In this document: positions 1-7,977 of the stretch, piece by piece
Numbering within the stretch: position 1 is the stretch's first letter
Layout: the number at the start of each line of letters is the position of its first letter
DNA from: an uncultured Bacteroides sp.
GTDB lineage: Bacteria; Bacteroidota; Bacteroidia; Bacteroidales; Bacteroidaceae
NCBI GenBank assembly: GCA_900556625.1
Contig: USPQ01000024.1
Span: forward strand, 1 to 33,763
Length of the DNA stretch: 33,763 nucleotides
Direction of reading: 5' to 3'
Made by a program: the position numbers and the translations under genes
Notes under the pieces: model-generated
Told to the model about the DNA's origin: nothing
Database searches by the model: none
The model's input: the letters and a program-made list of their open reading frames with translations, nothing else

Positions 1-12
1 ATAGAAAAAAGC

Positions 13-20
13 TACATTTG
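13..20 (+). promoter_or_regulatory. -7 promoter element for the sigma-factor gene
   Basis: TACATTTG matches the Bacteroides primary-sigma -7 consensus TAnnTTTG exactly and lies 38 bases before the sigma-factor start. The expected -33 TTTG would fall before the window edge, so only half of the promoter can be seen. Confidence 0.5.
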
Positions 21-58
21 TAAACCTTATCATTAATTGCAAGCTATTTAAAAGACAC

Positions 59-613
59 ATGACGGATATCGAGCTATGGACACGAATACTGAAAGGTGAT
101 AAAGTTGCTTTTGAGGAACTATATCATCGTTATTATTCTTCTTTGTTTGGGTATGCTCTTCGTCTGAACTTTGATGAAGAAACAATTAAAGATTGTTTGC
201 AGGATATGTTTGTTAAAATATACGTAAGTCATTCTTCTCTTCCTACCTTATCTTATGTGAAGTCTTATCTATATCGTACTTTATTAAATGCTCTGTTAGA
301 TTCCTCCAAAGCTGCCCGTAACCGTAGCTTGCCATTGGATGAGTACGTTGATATTCCTATCGACGACACAGGCTTGATGCAGATTTTTGAGACAAATGAT
401 TCTGACCTAAAGAAGGTCCAATTATTGAAAAAGGGTTTTCAGCAACTGTCTTCCAAACAAAGAAATGCCATATATTTTCGATTTGTTCAAGAATTTTCGT
501 GGGATGAACTAGCAGACATGTTTGAGATGTCTTCTCATTCGTGTATGAATCTGGTAGGACGCTCGGTAGCTAAATTGCGTCAGATCGTTTTGGCTGGAGG
601 GCAATTTCACTAA
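59..613 (+). CDS. ECF-type RNA polymerase sigma factor
   Basis: This 184-residue protein has the two-domain layout of extracytoplasmic-function sigma factors. Sigma region 2 covers about residues 8-80, with the core-binding/-10 recognition stretch around CLQDMFVKIY. Sigma region 4 is a C-terminal helix-turn-helix at about residues 120-178, starting QLSSKQRNAIYFRF. Such factors in Bacteroides normally sit before an anti-sigma (FecR-like) gene and an STN-domain SusC and switch on the transporter operon when the glycan is sensed. Here the next gene is the STN-SusC, but no anti-sigma gene lies in the 239-base gap. It probably drives the operon that follows. A match to the -7 consensus upstream suggests its own transcription uses the housekeeping sigma. 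The family call is firm; the target promoters are inference. Confidence 0.9.
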   Translation: MTDIELWTRILKGDKVAFEELYHRYYSSLFGYALRLNFDEETIKDCLQDMFVKIYVSHSSLPTLSYVKSYLYRTLLNALLDSSKAARNRSLPLDEYVDIPIDDTGLMQIFETNDSDLKKVQLLKKGFQQLSSKQRNAIYFRFVQEFSWDELADMFEMSSHSCMNLVGRSVAKLRQIVLAGGQFH

Positions 614-852
614 AAAAATCTTTTGCACATTTTTTTCTGATAAATTGAGGAGTAATAAAGAACTCGTTCGTCTTATCAATAGAATGAACGAGAAAAATAA
701 CTAATATTTATGAACTTATAAATGAGAAACACTATGGGACCATGATTTTTTATGTTTTTCCCTATTCGTTGATGATACCGCAAATATCATTCGGATGCAG
801 AAAGGGGCTTAATACACAATTACCGATGTAACATTCTTAAACATTTAATTCT
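614..852 (+). promoter_or_regulatory. Leader between the sigma-factor gene and susC
   Basis: This 239-base gap has no coding capacity for an anti-sigma protein. It holds an inverted repeat with 7-bp arms, CTCGTTC at 663-669 and GAACGAG at 686-692, and a T-rich box TTTATGTTTTTCCCTA at 749-764. Nearly the same box (15 of 16) recurs upstream of the GH31 gene at 21047-21062. No exact TAnnTTTG element is present, which fits transcription by an alternative sigma factor. Promoter position and function are inference. Confidence 0.4.
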
Positions 853-3800
853 ATGATTAACTTTATGGCTAAGGAGGATTCTGTAGCTAGGAAAAACGGC
901 AAGTATCTCCTTCTATTTGTTTTTTGTTTTTTGGTCGCTGCTTTGCAGGCTAAATCTCCGGTTTATGGGCAGGCCAAAACGTTTACGGTATCGCTGAAAA
1001 ATGTAACTTTGAAAGAAGTTATTTCTTATGTGGAAAAGAATAGCCAATATGTATTCTTTTTTAAGCCGGAAGTGATAAATCAGTCAACACAAATCAGTGT
1101 GAGTTTAAAAAATGCAACTGTTAAGCAACTGTTGGATAAGGTCTCGGAGCAAGCTAATATTGTATATGAAATGAAAGAACGCCAGATAGTTCTGAAAGAG
1201 AAAAAAGTATCAGAGCAAAGCGTTTCGCAGAAAAAACGTTTGCTTCAGGGGCTTGTGAAAGACGAACAAGGAAATCCGATTATTGGTGCCAGCATTCAGT
1301 TAAAAAATACGGGAACAGGGGTTATTACAGATCTAGATGGCTTATTTCAGATACAAGTAACCGATAAAAATTCCGTAATTGTCATATCTTATATAGGATA
1401 TGTGACTCAGGAAATTTCAGTAGGAGATCGTTCTTCGATAACTGTTCAGTTGAAAGAAGATACGAAGTCACTAGAAGAAGTTGTAGTTACAGCATTTGGT
1501 GCTACACAGAAAAAAGAAACAATGGTTGGGGCTATCCAGCAAGTACGCCCTGCCGAATTGAAAGTTCCTTCTTCCAGTTTAAGTACCAGTTTTGCCGGAC
1601 GTATGGCCGGTGTGATTGCTATACAACGTAGCGGACAGCCCGGTGCTGATGGAGCTGATTTTTGGATTCGTGGTAAATCGACCTTCGGCGATGCTACAGG
1701 CGTTTTAATTGTATTGGATGGGGTAGAAATCAGTTCGAGCGATTTGAATGCTTTGGATCCGGAAGTCATTGAAAGTTTTTCTATCTTGAAAGATGCTACG
1801 GCTACGGCTATGTATGGAACCCGCGGAGCAAATGGTGTGATGATTGTCACTACTAAATCCGGTCAGGACCTTTTAAAGCCGATAATTAATTTCCGCTTGG
1901 AAACATCTATGTCCCAACTTACTTCTGTTCCCGAAATGGTAGGAGGAGTTGACTATATGAAGCTTTATAATGAAGCCTTGACAACTCGTGGCATCACAAC
2001 CGGATTATATGATGATACTAAAATCAGGGCTACGGAACAAGGGTTGAATCCATTGGTTTATCCGAATGTAGACTGGTATAATGAAATGTTTAATAAGAAT
2101 GCTTTTGCGCAGCGTTTTAATTTTAATATTCGTGGAGGTAAAAAGGCGGTTACCTATTTTATGAGTGCATCGGTGAAGCATGATGCTGGTAATCTGAAGT
2201 CATTGAGTAAGGATTATTTCTCATACAATAACAATATCAATGTGATGCGTTATGATTTTGTTAATAATCTGAGTATAAAAGCAACAAACACTACCAAAAT
2301 ATCATTGGGATTAAATGTAAGTTTACGGGATTGGAAAGGGCCTTCAGCAGGTGTTGATGGAATATTTTCTATGTCAAGAGAAGCTTCTCCCGTTGATTTT
2401 CCTATTGTATATCCGGCTCGTAATGATAAAGAGATTTATACGCTTTGGGGAGGTATGAGTGGTGGTATTTATAACAACGGTTACCGTAATCCGGTAGCTG
2501 AGTACGTTGTCGGTTATAAAAAGCAATTTGCCAGTACGGTAAATGCAAATATTCGTTTAGACCAGGATTTAAAAATGGTAACTAAAGGATTAAAACTCCA
2601 TGTATTGGCTTCTTTTAAAAACTGGTCAAAGACGGAAACTACACGTAAAGCTGGTTATAATCAATTTGAGATTGATCAATACAATGAAGCTACGGGAGAA
2701 TATACATTAAGTAGAGTGGGTAATGAACAAAAAACGGCTTTAAATACGGAGGGAGCTGCCACAGGTGACCGTAGAATATTTATTCAAGCCTATTTGGACT
2801 ATAAAAGAAAGTTTGGCGTACATGATGTCAATGCAATGCTTTTATATAATCAGGATCAGTTAGACAATAATAAACCGGATAATCTCTTATCTTCTTTACC
2901 ACGTCGGAAACAAGGAATTGCCGCACGTCTGTCTTATGCTTATGATGACCGTTATCTGGCTGAAGTCAATTTTGGATATAATGGTTCGGAGAACTTTGCG
3001 AAAAACAATCGTTTCGGTTTTTTCCCTTCAATAGCTTTGGGATATAACATCTCACAAGAAAAGTTCTGGGGACCGATTTCAAATGTGATATCTCATTTCA
3101 AATTGCGTGGTTCTTATGGCTTGGTTGGTAATGATGGTATCAATGAGCGTTATGCTTATTTGGAAGATATTGTTTTATCTAGTGATAAATGGAAATATAC
3201 GACGGGAGTAAATCAGAATGTTAATTTACAGGGTCCCGTATGGAACCGTTATTATAATCCGAATTTAACTTGGGAGGTAGGGAAAAAGTTGAATGTCGGA
3301 TTTGATATGCAGTTATTTCATCAAGTCAATTTGAATTTTGATGTATTTAAAGAGATTCGTAGTAAGATCTATATGCAGAAAGTAAATACTCTTCCTGATT
3401 TCATAGGAACTGGTGAAACGAAAATCTATGAGAATAGCGGTAAGATGAAGAATGTCGGATTTGATATAGCGTTGGATTACAATAAACAGATAACAAAAGA
3501 TTTCTTTTTATCATTTAAGGGGACACTTACTTATGCGCATAATACGATTTTGGAGCGTGACGAACCTCCGTTCCAGTTGTATCCTAATTTGTCCAGTGTA
3601 GGATATTCCAGAGGGCAGCATTTGGTTTATGTAGCGGATGGATTATTCCGTGACCAGGCTGATGTTGATTCACATGCCGAACAAACATTGGGGTATATTC
3701 CTCAGCCGGGCGATATTAAATATGTGGATCAACCAGATGCAAATGGCAATTGTGATGGGATTATTAATACCAATGACCGTGTTTATATGGGCTATCCGGA

Positions 3801-4257
3801 AGATCCTGAGATTGTATATGGTTTCGGTCCTTCAATGAAATATAAGAATTGGGATTTTTCATTTTTCTTCCAAGGGGCAGCTCGCACTTCTATTCTAATG
3901 TCGGGTTTTCATCCGTTTGGGAAAAATGCTACTCGTGGTGTTATGAAGTTTATCGCTGATGATTATTGGAGTGAAAGTAATCCGAACCCGAATGCAGCTT
4001 ATCCACGCTTGACTCGTGATACCAATGCTAATAATACGGTAAATTCTTCATATTGGTTGCGGAATGGTGCTTTTCTTAAGTTGAAGAATGCAGAAATTGG
4101 CTATACATTCAAGATGTTCCGTGCTTATTTGAACGGTTCGAATCTTTTGACTTTCTCACCTTTTAAGCATTGGGACCCGGAAATGGGTGGTGGTAGTGGT
4201 ATGCAATATCCTACTCAAAGAGTATTTAATATTGGAATTCAATTCACCTTTAAGTAA
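853..4257 (+). CDS. SusC-like TonB-dependent outer-membrane transporter with STN domain
   Basis: This is a 1134-residue outer-membrane importer that would take oligosaccharides or glycopeptides captured by its SusD partner into the periplasm using TonB energy. A signal peptide lies at about residues 17-40. An STN domain (about 41-110) is followed by a carboxypeptidase-regulatory-like beta-sandwich (about 130-200), a Ton-box-like EEVVVTAFG at about 208-216, the plug (about 220-335, with the WIRGKSTFG and VLIVLDGVEI stretches), and a 22-strand-type barrel ending in aromatic FTFK. The STN domain is the module that normally signals to a FecR-type anti-sigma factor, which links this transporter to the sigma gene just upstream. 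The susD gene follows after 6 bases, so the two are co-transcribed. A second in-frame ATG lies at 865; the start at 853 was kept because both leave the signal peptide intact. Confidence 0.95.
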   Translation: MINFMAKEDSVARKNGKYLLLFVFCFLVAALQAKSPVYGQAKTFTVSLKNVTLKEVISYVEKNSQYVFFFKPEVINQSTQISVSLKNATVKQLLDKVSEQANIVYEMKERQIVLKEKKVSEQSVSQKKRLLQGLVKDEQGNPIIGASIQLKNTGTGVITDLDGLFQIQVTDKNSVIVISYIGYVTQEISVGDRSSITVQLKEDTKSLEEVVVTAFGATQKKETMVGAIQQVRPAELKVPSSSLSTSFAGRMAGVIAIQRSGQPGADGADFWIRGKSTFGDATGVLIVLDGVEISSSDLNALDPEVIESFSILKDATATAMYGTRGANGVMIVTTKSGQDLLKPIINFRLETSMSQLTSVPEMVGGVDYMKLYNEALTTRGITTGLYDDTKIRATEQGLNPLVYPNVDWYNEMFNKNAFAQRFNFNIRGGKKAVTYFMSASVKHDAGNLKSLSKDYFSYNNNINVMRYDFVNNLSIKATNTTKISLGLNVSLRDWKGPSAGVDGIFSMSREASPVDFPIVYPARNDKEIYTLWGGMSGGIYNNGYRNPVAEYVVGYKKQFASTVNANIRLDQDLKMVTKGLKLHVLASFKNWSKTETTRKAGYNQFEIDQYNEATGEYTLSRVGNEQKTALNTEGAATGDRRIFIQAYLDYKRKFGVHDVNAMLLYNQDQLDNNKPDNLLSSLPRRKQGIAARLSYAYDDRYLAEVNFGYNGSENFAKNNRFGFFPSIALGYNISQEKFWGPISNVISHFKLRGSYGLVGNDGINERYAYLEDIVLSSDKWKYTTGVNQNVNLQGPVWNRYYNPNLTWEVGKKLNVGFDMQLFHQVNLNFDVFKEIRSKIYMQKVNTLPDFIGTGETKIYENSGKMKNVGFDIALDYNKQITKDFFLSFKGTLTYAHNTILERDEPPFQLYPNLSSVGYSRGQHLVYVADGLFRDQADVDSHAEQTLGYIPQPGDIKYVDQPDANGNCDGIINTNDRVYMGYPEDPEIVYGFGPSMKYKNWDFSFFFQGAARTSILMSGFHPFGKNATRGVMKFIADDYWSESNPNPNAAYPRLTRDTNANNTVNSSYWLRNGAFLKLKNAEIGYTFKMFRAYLNGSNLLTFSPFKHWDPEMGGGSGMQYPTQRVFNIGIQFTFK

Positions 4258-4263
4258 AAAGCT

Positions 4264-6189
4264 ATGAAAAAGTTTGCAATTATATTATTAATGGGAGGAG
4301 TACTCCTTTCTGGATGTAATTATTTGGATATTGTTCCGGATGAGCGTAATACACCGGAAAACACTTATCAGAATCCTCAGGCAGCAAAGAATTATTTGTA
4401 TTCTTGTTATTCAAAAATGCCTGATCCGCGAGTGAGTGAAGCGCTTGATAAATATTCGGCGGCGGAGATTATTAATGTGATCGAAAAAAGTGAATGGGTT
4501 ACTTTTCCGCGTGGTTATTATTCACCGAGTTCGCCACAGTTGACAAAAGGATATTATGATAATATTTGGACAGGTTTGCATCAATGTTATCAGTTTTTGA
4601 GTGTGGTGGATTTTACACCTGACATAGAACCGGATGATTTACAGTATTATAAAGCAGAAGCTACCTTGTTGATTGCTTATTATCATTGGTTGTCTTTCCG
4701 AGCCTATGGTCCTTCGGTTATTATGAGAGAGAACATAGATCCGCTTACCCCTATTGAAGAACTTCCCGAGCGTTCGAGTGTAGATGAAGTAGTTCAATTT
4801 ATTGATGAAAAGATTACTGAGGCGGAAACAATAGGGCTAGCTGAGAAACATGATGGAGATGATTACGGGCGTTTTACGAAGTATGTGGCAGAAGCTTTAC
4901 GTGCGAAAGTACATTTGTATGCTGCTTCTCCTTTGTTTAATGGCAACTCTGATTTCTTTGCAGGCTTTAAAAGTCCGTTGGATGGCCGTTTTCTAATATC
5001 TCAGACGGTTGACATAGAAAAGTGGAAAACTGCAGAGACGGTGACACGTAAGGCAATTGCTGATTTGGAGAATGCCGGTTATCGTTTATATAATGAAGTA
5101 GGACATGATGATGCTGGTACTCCTTCGGCTAATAAACCGGGGCCCGTGAATAAAGCTCAACGTGCTGTACGTTATACTTTTATGGATAATGTAGGTGGCA
5201 CAAATCCAGAAGTGATCATGGTTGATACTCGTAAAGAAGGGACGTATGCTCTTCAGAATCAGTCTACTCCAAAACAAAAGGCATCTAATGGATATAAAAA
5301 TTCATGGGGTATTTTGGCTCCGACATTACAGACTGTTGAGATGTTCTATACAAAAAATGGTTTACCTATTGATGAGGATAAAGAATTCGATTATTCCGGG
5401 AGATATAAAATTGTGAATATGCCGGTAAATTATGATGGAAATAATTATTTTGCTCAATCAAATGGAAGAACTTTGAACTTACATTTAAACCGAGAGCCGC
5501 GTTTCTTTGCGTGGATTGCATTTCATAATGGAAATTATGAGATCATGAAATATAATGGAAAAGTAGTTAATACGAATAATGCAAAAAAGGCTATAGTAGT
5601 GAAATTCAGAAAAAATGATGCTAATGGCTGGGAAGATGGACAAACAGGTAATTACACAGGTACCGGATATCTGAATAAGAAGTTCGTTCATCCTGCGTTT
5701 CAGAATGGTCCGGTTCATTACCCCTATCCGGTGATTCGTATGGCAGAAATGTATTTGAATTTAGCTGAGATTTTAATAGAACTGGATGCTTTGGAGAATA
5801 CGACGGGACGCTTGGAAGAAGCTAAAGGTTTAATTGATAAAATTCGTGTTCGTGCAGGTATTCCTACTATTGATGAGGCATGGAAAAAGGCGAATCATCC
5901 GGAGAAAGCGAATACTGCTGAGGGACTTAGAGAGATAGTACGCAGAGAACGGCAGATAGAATTTTATTTGGAGAACCAACGTTTCTGGGATTTACGCCGT
6001 TGGAAAGATGCAGGCATTTTGGGTGAGAAAGTATGGGGTATGAATATTGAAGGAGATACAGATGAGACATTCTTTGTGCCAACTGAATTACAGAATATTC
6101 GTACTTTTAAACAGGCACAATATTTGATGCCTATTCCTATGACAGAAACCAATAAGGTTCCTCATATTGTCCAAAATCCAGGATATTAA
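4264..6189 (+). CDS. SusD-like (RagB/SusD) surface glycan-binding lipoprotein
   Basis: This 641-residue lipoprotein would sit as a lid on the SusC barrel and bind the glycan substrate at the cell surface. The N-terminus is a lipoprotein signal ending in LLSGC, giving a lipidated Cys18. The protein has the family's N-terminal TPR-like region (for example AEATLLIAYYHWLSFRAYG) and the C-terminal signature ERQIEFYLENQRFWDLRRW, followed by a typical ending LMPIPMTETNKVPHIVQNPGY-like segment. The length is on the long side for SusD proteins. No separate surface glycan-binding protein is encoded next to it, so binding specificity would come from SusD and from the modules on the downstream enzymes. 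Ligand identity cannot be read from the sequence. Confidence 0.95.
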   Translation: MKKFAIILLMGGVLLSGCNYLDIVPDERNTPENTYQNPQAAKNYLYSCYSKMPDPRVSEALDKYSAAEIINVIEKSEWVTFPRGYYSPSSPQLTKGYYDNIWTGLHQCYQFLSVVDFTPDIEPDDLQYYKAEATLLIAYYHWLSFRAYGPSVIMRENIDPLTPIEELPERSSVDEVVQFIDEKITEAETIGLAEKHDGDDYGRFTKYVAEALRAKVHLYAASPLFNGNSDFFAGFKSPLDGRFLISQTVDIEKWKTAETVTRKAIADLENAGYRLYNEVGHDDAGTPSANKPGPVNKAQRAVRYTFMDNVGGTNPEVIMVDTRKEGTYALQNQSTPKQKASNGYKNSWGILAPTLQTVEMFYTKNGLPIDEDKEFDYSGRYKIVNMPVNYDGNNYFAQSNGRTLNLHLNREPRFFAWIAFHNGNYEIMKYNGKVVNTNNAKKAIVVKFRKNDANGWEDGQTGNYTGTGYLNKKFVHPAFQNGPVHYPYPVIRMAEMYLNLAEILIELDALENTTGRLEEAKGLIDKIRVRAGIPTIDEAWKKANHPEKANTAEGLREIVRRERQIEFYLENQRFWDLRRWKDAGILGEKVWGMNIEGDTDETFFVPTELQNIRTFKQAQYLMPIPMTETNKVPHIVQNPGY

Positions 6190-6205
6190 TCATAATTATT
6201 GTTTG

Positions 6206-6256
6206 AAGGAGGCTTATATTGATACCTCTTAGGTTCATATAAGCCTCTTTTTATTT
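6206..6256 (+). terminator. Rho-independent terminator or attenuator after susD
   Basis: GAGGCTTATAT (6209-6219) pairs perfectly with ATATAAGCCTC (6237-6247) around a 17-base loop, and the 3' arm runs directly into TTTTTATTT. A-U pairs can extend the stem at its base. The hairpin lies between susD and the first peptidase gene, both on the same strand, so it would set transporter transcripts above enzyme transcripts by partial read-through, or it separates two operons. Confidence 0.8.
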
Positions 6257-6270
6257 ATAATTTAAACAAG

Positions 6271-7947
6271 ATGACTATTAAAAGTATATTTATTTTAGGG
6301 TTGTTGAATGTCTGTTTTGGGATTACCGTACAAGCTACTCCTGTCAATTTTGTTGCTATTCCTTATTCTGATATCAATTCATTGGCAAAACAGCTGAAGA
6401 CATCCCGTTATAGTCCGTTTGAGAATCCTACCGGATTATATTTTGAAGAAGGCGAAACGATACAGGTAACAGCTCCTGATTTACAAGGTTATCAATTGAA
6501 TCTATTGTTGGTCGACTTTAGTAAACCTGCTGAAGGTGAAAAGAAAGAGAAGACTACCGTATTTACTTTAAAAACAGGAAATAATAAGTTTTATGCTCCT
6601 CATAAGGGATTGGTTTATGTAAGCTATTATGTAAAGGATTGCCGGAAGGCTCCGGAACAGAAACTTACCTTTCACACAGGAATTAATAATGGGGTGTTTA
6701 ATGCCTATCAACATACGAATGATGAATGGAAGCGAATGTTGGATAGCGCGATAGCAGAAGTGATTGATATGCAGGGAAAATATGTACATCTGACTTTCGA
6801 TGTAAAAACTCTGCGTGAAAAAGGAAGTGATTGCGGAGTGGAGATGATTCGTATGTATGATCGAATTATTCTGTGGCAGCAGGAAATGTTGGGAATTGAT
6901 CAGTTCGGTTATCGTACGAACAACCATATGTTTGCTCGTATCAGTTGGGCAGGTCCGCCTAATGCAAATGGGAAAGGAGTCTCTTTTCCTCGTACTTCTT
7001 CTATTATTCGTCCCGAAGATATCCGAAATTCCAATTGGGTAATCGGGCATGAATTCGGTCATGTGAATCAGGTACGTCCGGGCTTGAAATGGCATGGAAC
7101 AACGGAAATTACTAATAATATTCAGGCGGCATGGATACAATATCTGCTGCGTCCGGAAGGCCCCTTTAGGATAGAGCATTCCAAAGCTCCCGACGGTACA
7201 GGGCAAAAAGTTTATGGTGGTTTGTTTAATTGGCATTTCAATCATTGTGTCGTACAGCAAAAGCCTTTGCTATATAACCCTCGAACATCGTTTACGCCTC
7301 CCTATTCAGATAATAAAAATCCTTTTGTACGTCTTTGTCCGTTTTGGCAACTACAAATTTATAATGCACTTACAAATTTTGGAAAACCGGATTTCTATGC
7401 GCGTATAAGTGAGATTGTACGTCGGACAAATGAACAGGATCTGACAGTAGGTGAACTTCAATTGAACTTTGTTAAGAATGCCTGCGATGTAATACAGGAA
7501 GATTTAACAGACTTTTTCATAAGATGCGGTATGCTCCGGTCTGTAGATACTGAAATTGGTGATTATGGAGGTAACCGGCATTTAAGTATTTCTCAAAAGC
7601 AAGTAGAGGAAGTTATCCGTTATGCTTCTCGATATCCAAAACCTAAATCTCCGGTTATACATTATATAACAATGAATAGTGTCAAAGCTTTCCGTGAACA
7701 GTTACCTGTACAGGGTATAAAAGGAAAGGGGATTCGTGTGGAGGGTGAATCTTGTTATATTTCTCATGATATATGGAAGAATGTAGTGGTTTTTGAAGCC
7801 TATCAGGGAAGTAAATTGCAGCGTGTTTCTATGGTAGGTACGGGAACTGAGGACAATACTGAGACAATCGCATATTTTCCGAATGGATGCGACCGGTTAG
7901 TGGCTGTTTCTTGGGACGGTAGACGGAAGGATGTTTTTACATTATAG
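6271..7947 (+). CDS. M60-like (enhancin-type) metallopeptidase, secreted form
   Basis: This 558-residue protein has a signal peptide (cleavage near VQA-TP, about residue 23) and no lipobox. An N-terminal beta-sandwich (about 25-155) leads into the catalytic region, with zinc motif HEFGH at 260-264 and the downstream glutamate at 279. This fits the M60 pattern HExxH-x(8-28)-E. The C-terminal part (about 460-558) closely resembles the end of the next protein: both carry a WKNVV-FE-Y stretch and end with a VSWDG motif. M60-like enzymes of gut bacteria cleave the protein backbone of O-glycosylated mucins, often needing a glycan next to the cut. Unlike many relatives it has no carbohydrate-binding or BACON module. 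It is the first gene after the terminator-like hairpin. The family is clear; the exact glycan requirement is unknown. Confidence 0.9.
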   Translation: MTIKSIFILGLLNVCFGITVQATPVNFVAIPYSDINSLAKQLKTSRYSPFENPTGLYFEEGETIQVTAPDLQGYQLNLLLVDFSKPAEGEKKEKTTVFTLKTGNNKFYAPHKGLVYVSYYVKDCRKAPEQKLTFHTGINNGVFNAYQHTNDEWKRMLDSAIAEVIDMQGKYVHLTFDVKTLREKGSDCGVEMIRMYDRIILWQQEMLGIDQFGYRTNNHMFARISWAGPPNANGKGVSFPRTSSIIRPEDIRNSNWVIGHEFGHVNQVRPGLKWHGTTEITNNIQAAWIQYLLRPEGPFRIEHSKAPDGTGQKVYGGLFNWHFNHCVVQQKPLLYNPRTSFTPPYSDNKNPFVRLCPFWQLQIYNALTNFGKPDFYARISEIVRRTNEQDLTVGELQLNFVKNACDVIQEDLTDFFIRCGMLRSVDTEIGDYGGNRHLSISQKQVEEVIRYASRYPKPKSPVIHYITMNSVKAFREQLPVQGIKGKGIRVEGESCYISHDIWKNVVVFEAYQGSKLQRVSMVGTGTEDNTETIAYFPNGCDRLVAVSWDGRRKDVFTL

Positions 7948-7977
7948 CTCTTTTAAATACTCATAACGAATCTAATC

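Noticed and set aside
6568..7260. Long minus-strand open frame opposite the first M60-like gene
   Set aside because: No recognisable domain or start signal, and the + strand frame encodes a clear M60 protein. It is a shadow frame, as are the minus-strand frames at 15657-16247 and 22497-23423.
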